The notes below the pieces were generated by a model. The model was not told the origin of the DNA, ran no database searches, and worked only from the letters and a program-made list of their open reading frames with translations. Shown in pieces: positions 12,026-12,043 of a stretch of DNA of 12,043 nt (position 1 is the stretch's first letter; each line of letters starts with the position of its first letter). Source of the DNA: CAZSAT01 sp964604675 (GTDB taxonomy: Bacteria; Myxococcota_A; UBA796; CAJQPC01); contig CAZSAT010000175.1 in assembly GCA_964604675.1 (NCBI GenBank), positions 1 through 12,043 on the forward strand, written 5' to 3'. The translations under genes and the position numbers were made by a program.

Positions 12026-12043
12026 AGACCGCCAGTCAGGCTC

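Overview
The window is GC-rich DNA with strongly GC-ending codons. Its genes include short-signal lipoproteins, sulfatase-like hydrolases, a membrane diguanylate cyclase, a Rieske fusion and a HEAT-repeat protein. This mix suggests a Myxococcota-like (former deltaproteobacterial) chromosome. The assignment is inferred from gene content, since there is no rRNA or other marker gene here.

Left part (about 1-8992) is a chromosomal housekeeping and accessory region. Two paralogous sulfatase-superfamily lipoprotein candidates lie head-to-tail on the minus strand (2981 to 244) with a 1-nt start/stop overlap. Divergent from them is a plus-strand pair: a small, partly degenerate double zf-TFIIB protein and a six-TM GGDEF diguanylate cyclase. 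The cyclase converges on a minus-strand Rieske [2Fe-2S]/helical fusion, and a hairpin spans both stop codons. The Rieske gene is divergent from a class I SAM methyltransferase. The methyltransferase converges, across a 13-bp tandem duplication, on a minus-strand SDR whose usual catalytic Tyr position is His. Divergent from the SDR, with a 14-bp perfect palindrome between them, is a two-gene plus-strand operon: a tiny Cys-rich lipoprotein and a HEAT-repeat protein.

Right part (about 8993-12043) looks like mobile-element DNA joined directly behind the HEAT gene. A winged-helix replication-initiator-like gene appears to have lost its 5' end: recognisable helix-turn-helix coding continues upstream of the first usable start, back to the HEAT stop codon. 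Inside it lie three 24-bp tandem repeats, each carrying a GTGTCA/TGACAC dyad, followed by a less GC-rich stretch and a strong hairpin. This is the architecture of an origin embedded in its own initiator gene, as in lambdoid O genes. Three bases further on is a TOPRIM protein resembling the A subunit of topoisomerase VI without a B subunit (Mini-A type). A nested inverted-repeat region, a small beta-rich protein with a strong Shine-Dalgarno, and an unrecognised ORF with looser codon use follow. No integrase, capsid or partition gene is visible; the element continues past the right edge.

The most interesting content is this replication module (initiator plus internal iterons plus Mini-A-like topoisomerase) and its abrupt left junction. 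In the chromosomal part, the points of note are the Thr-type sulfatase pair, the Rieske fusion and the variant SDR.
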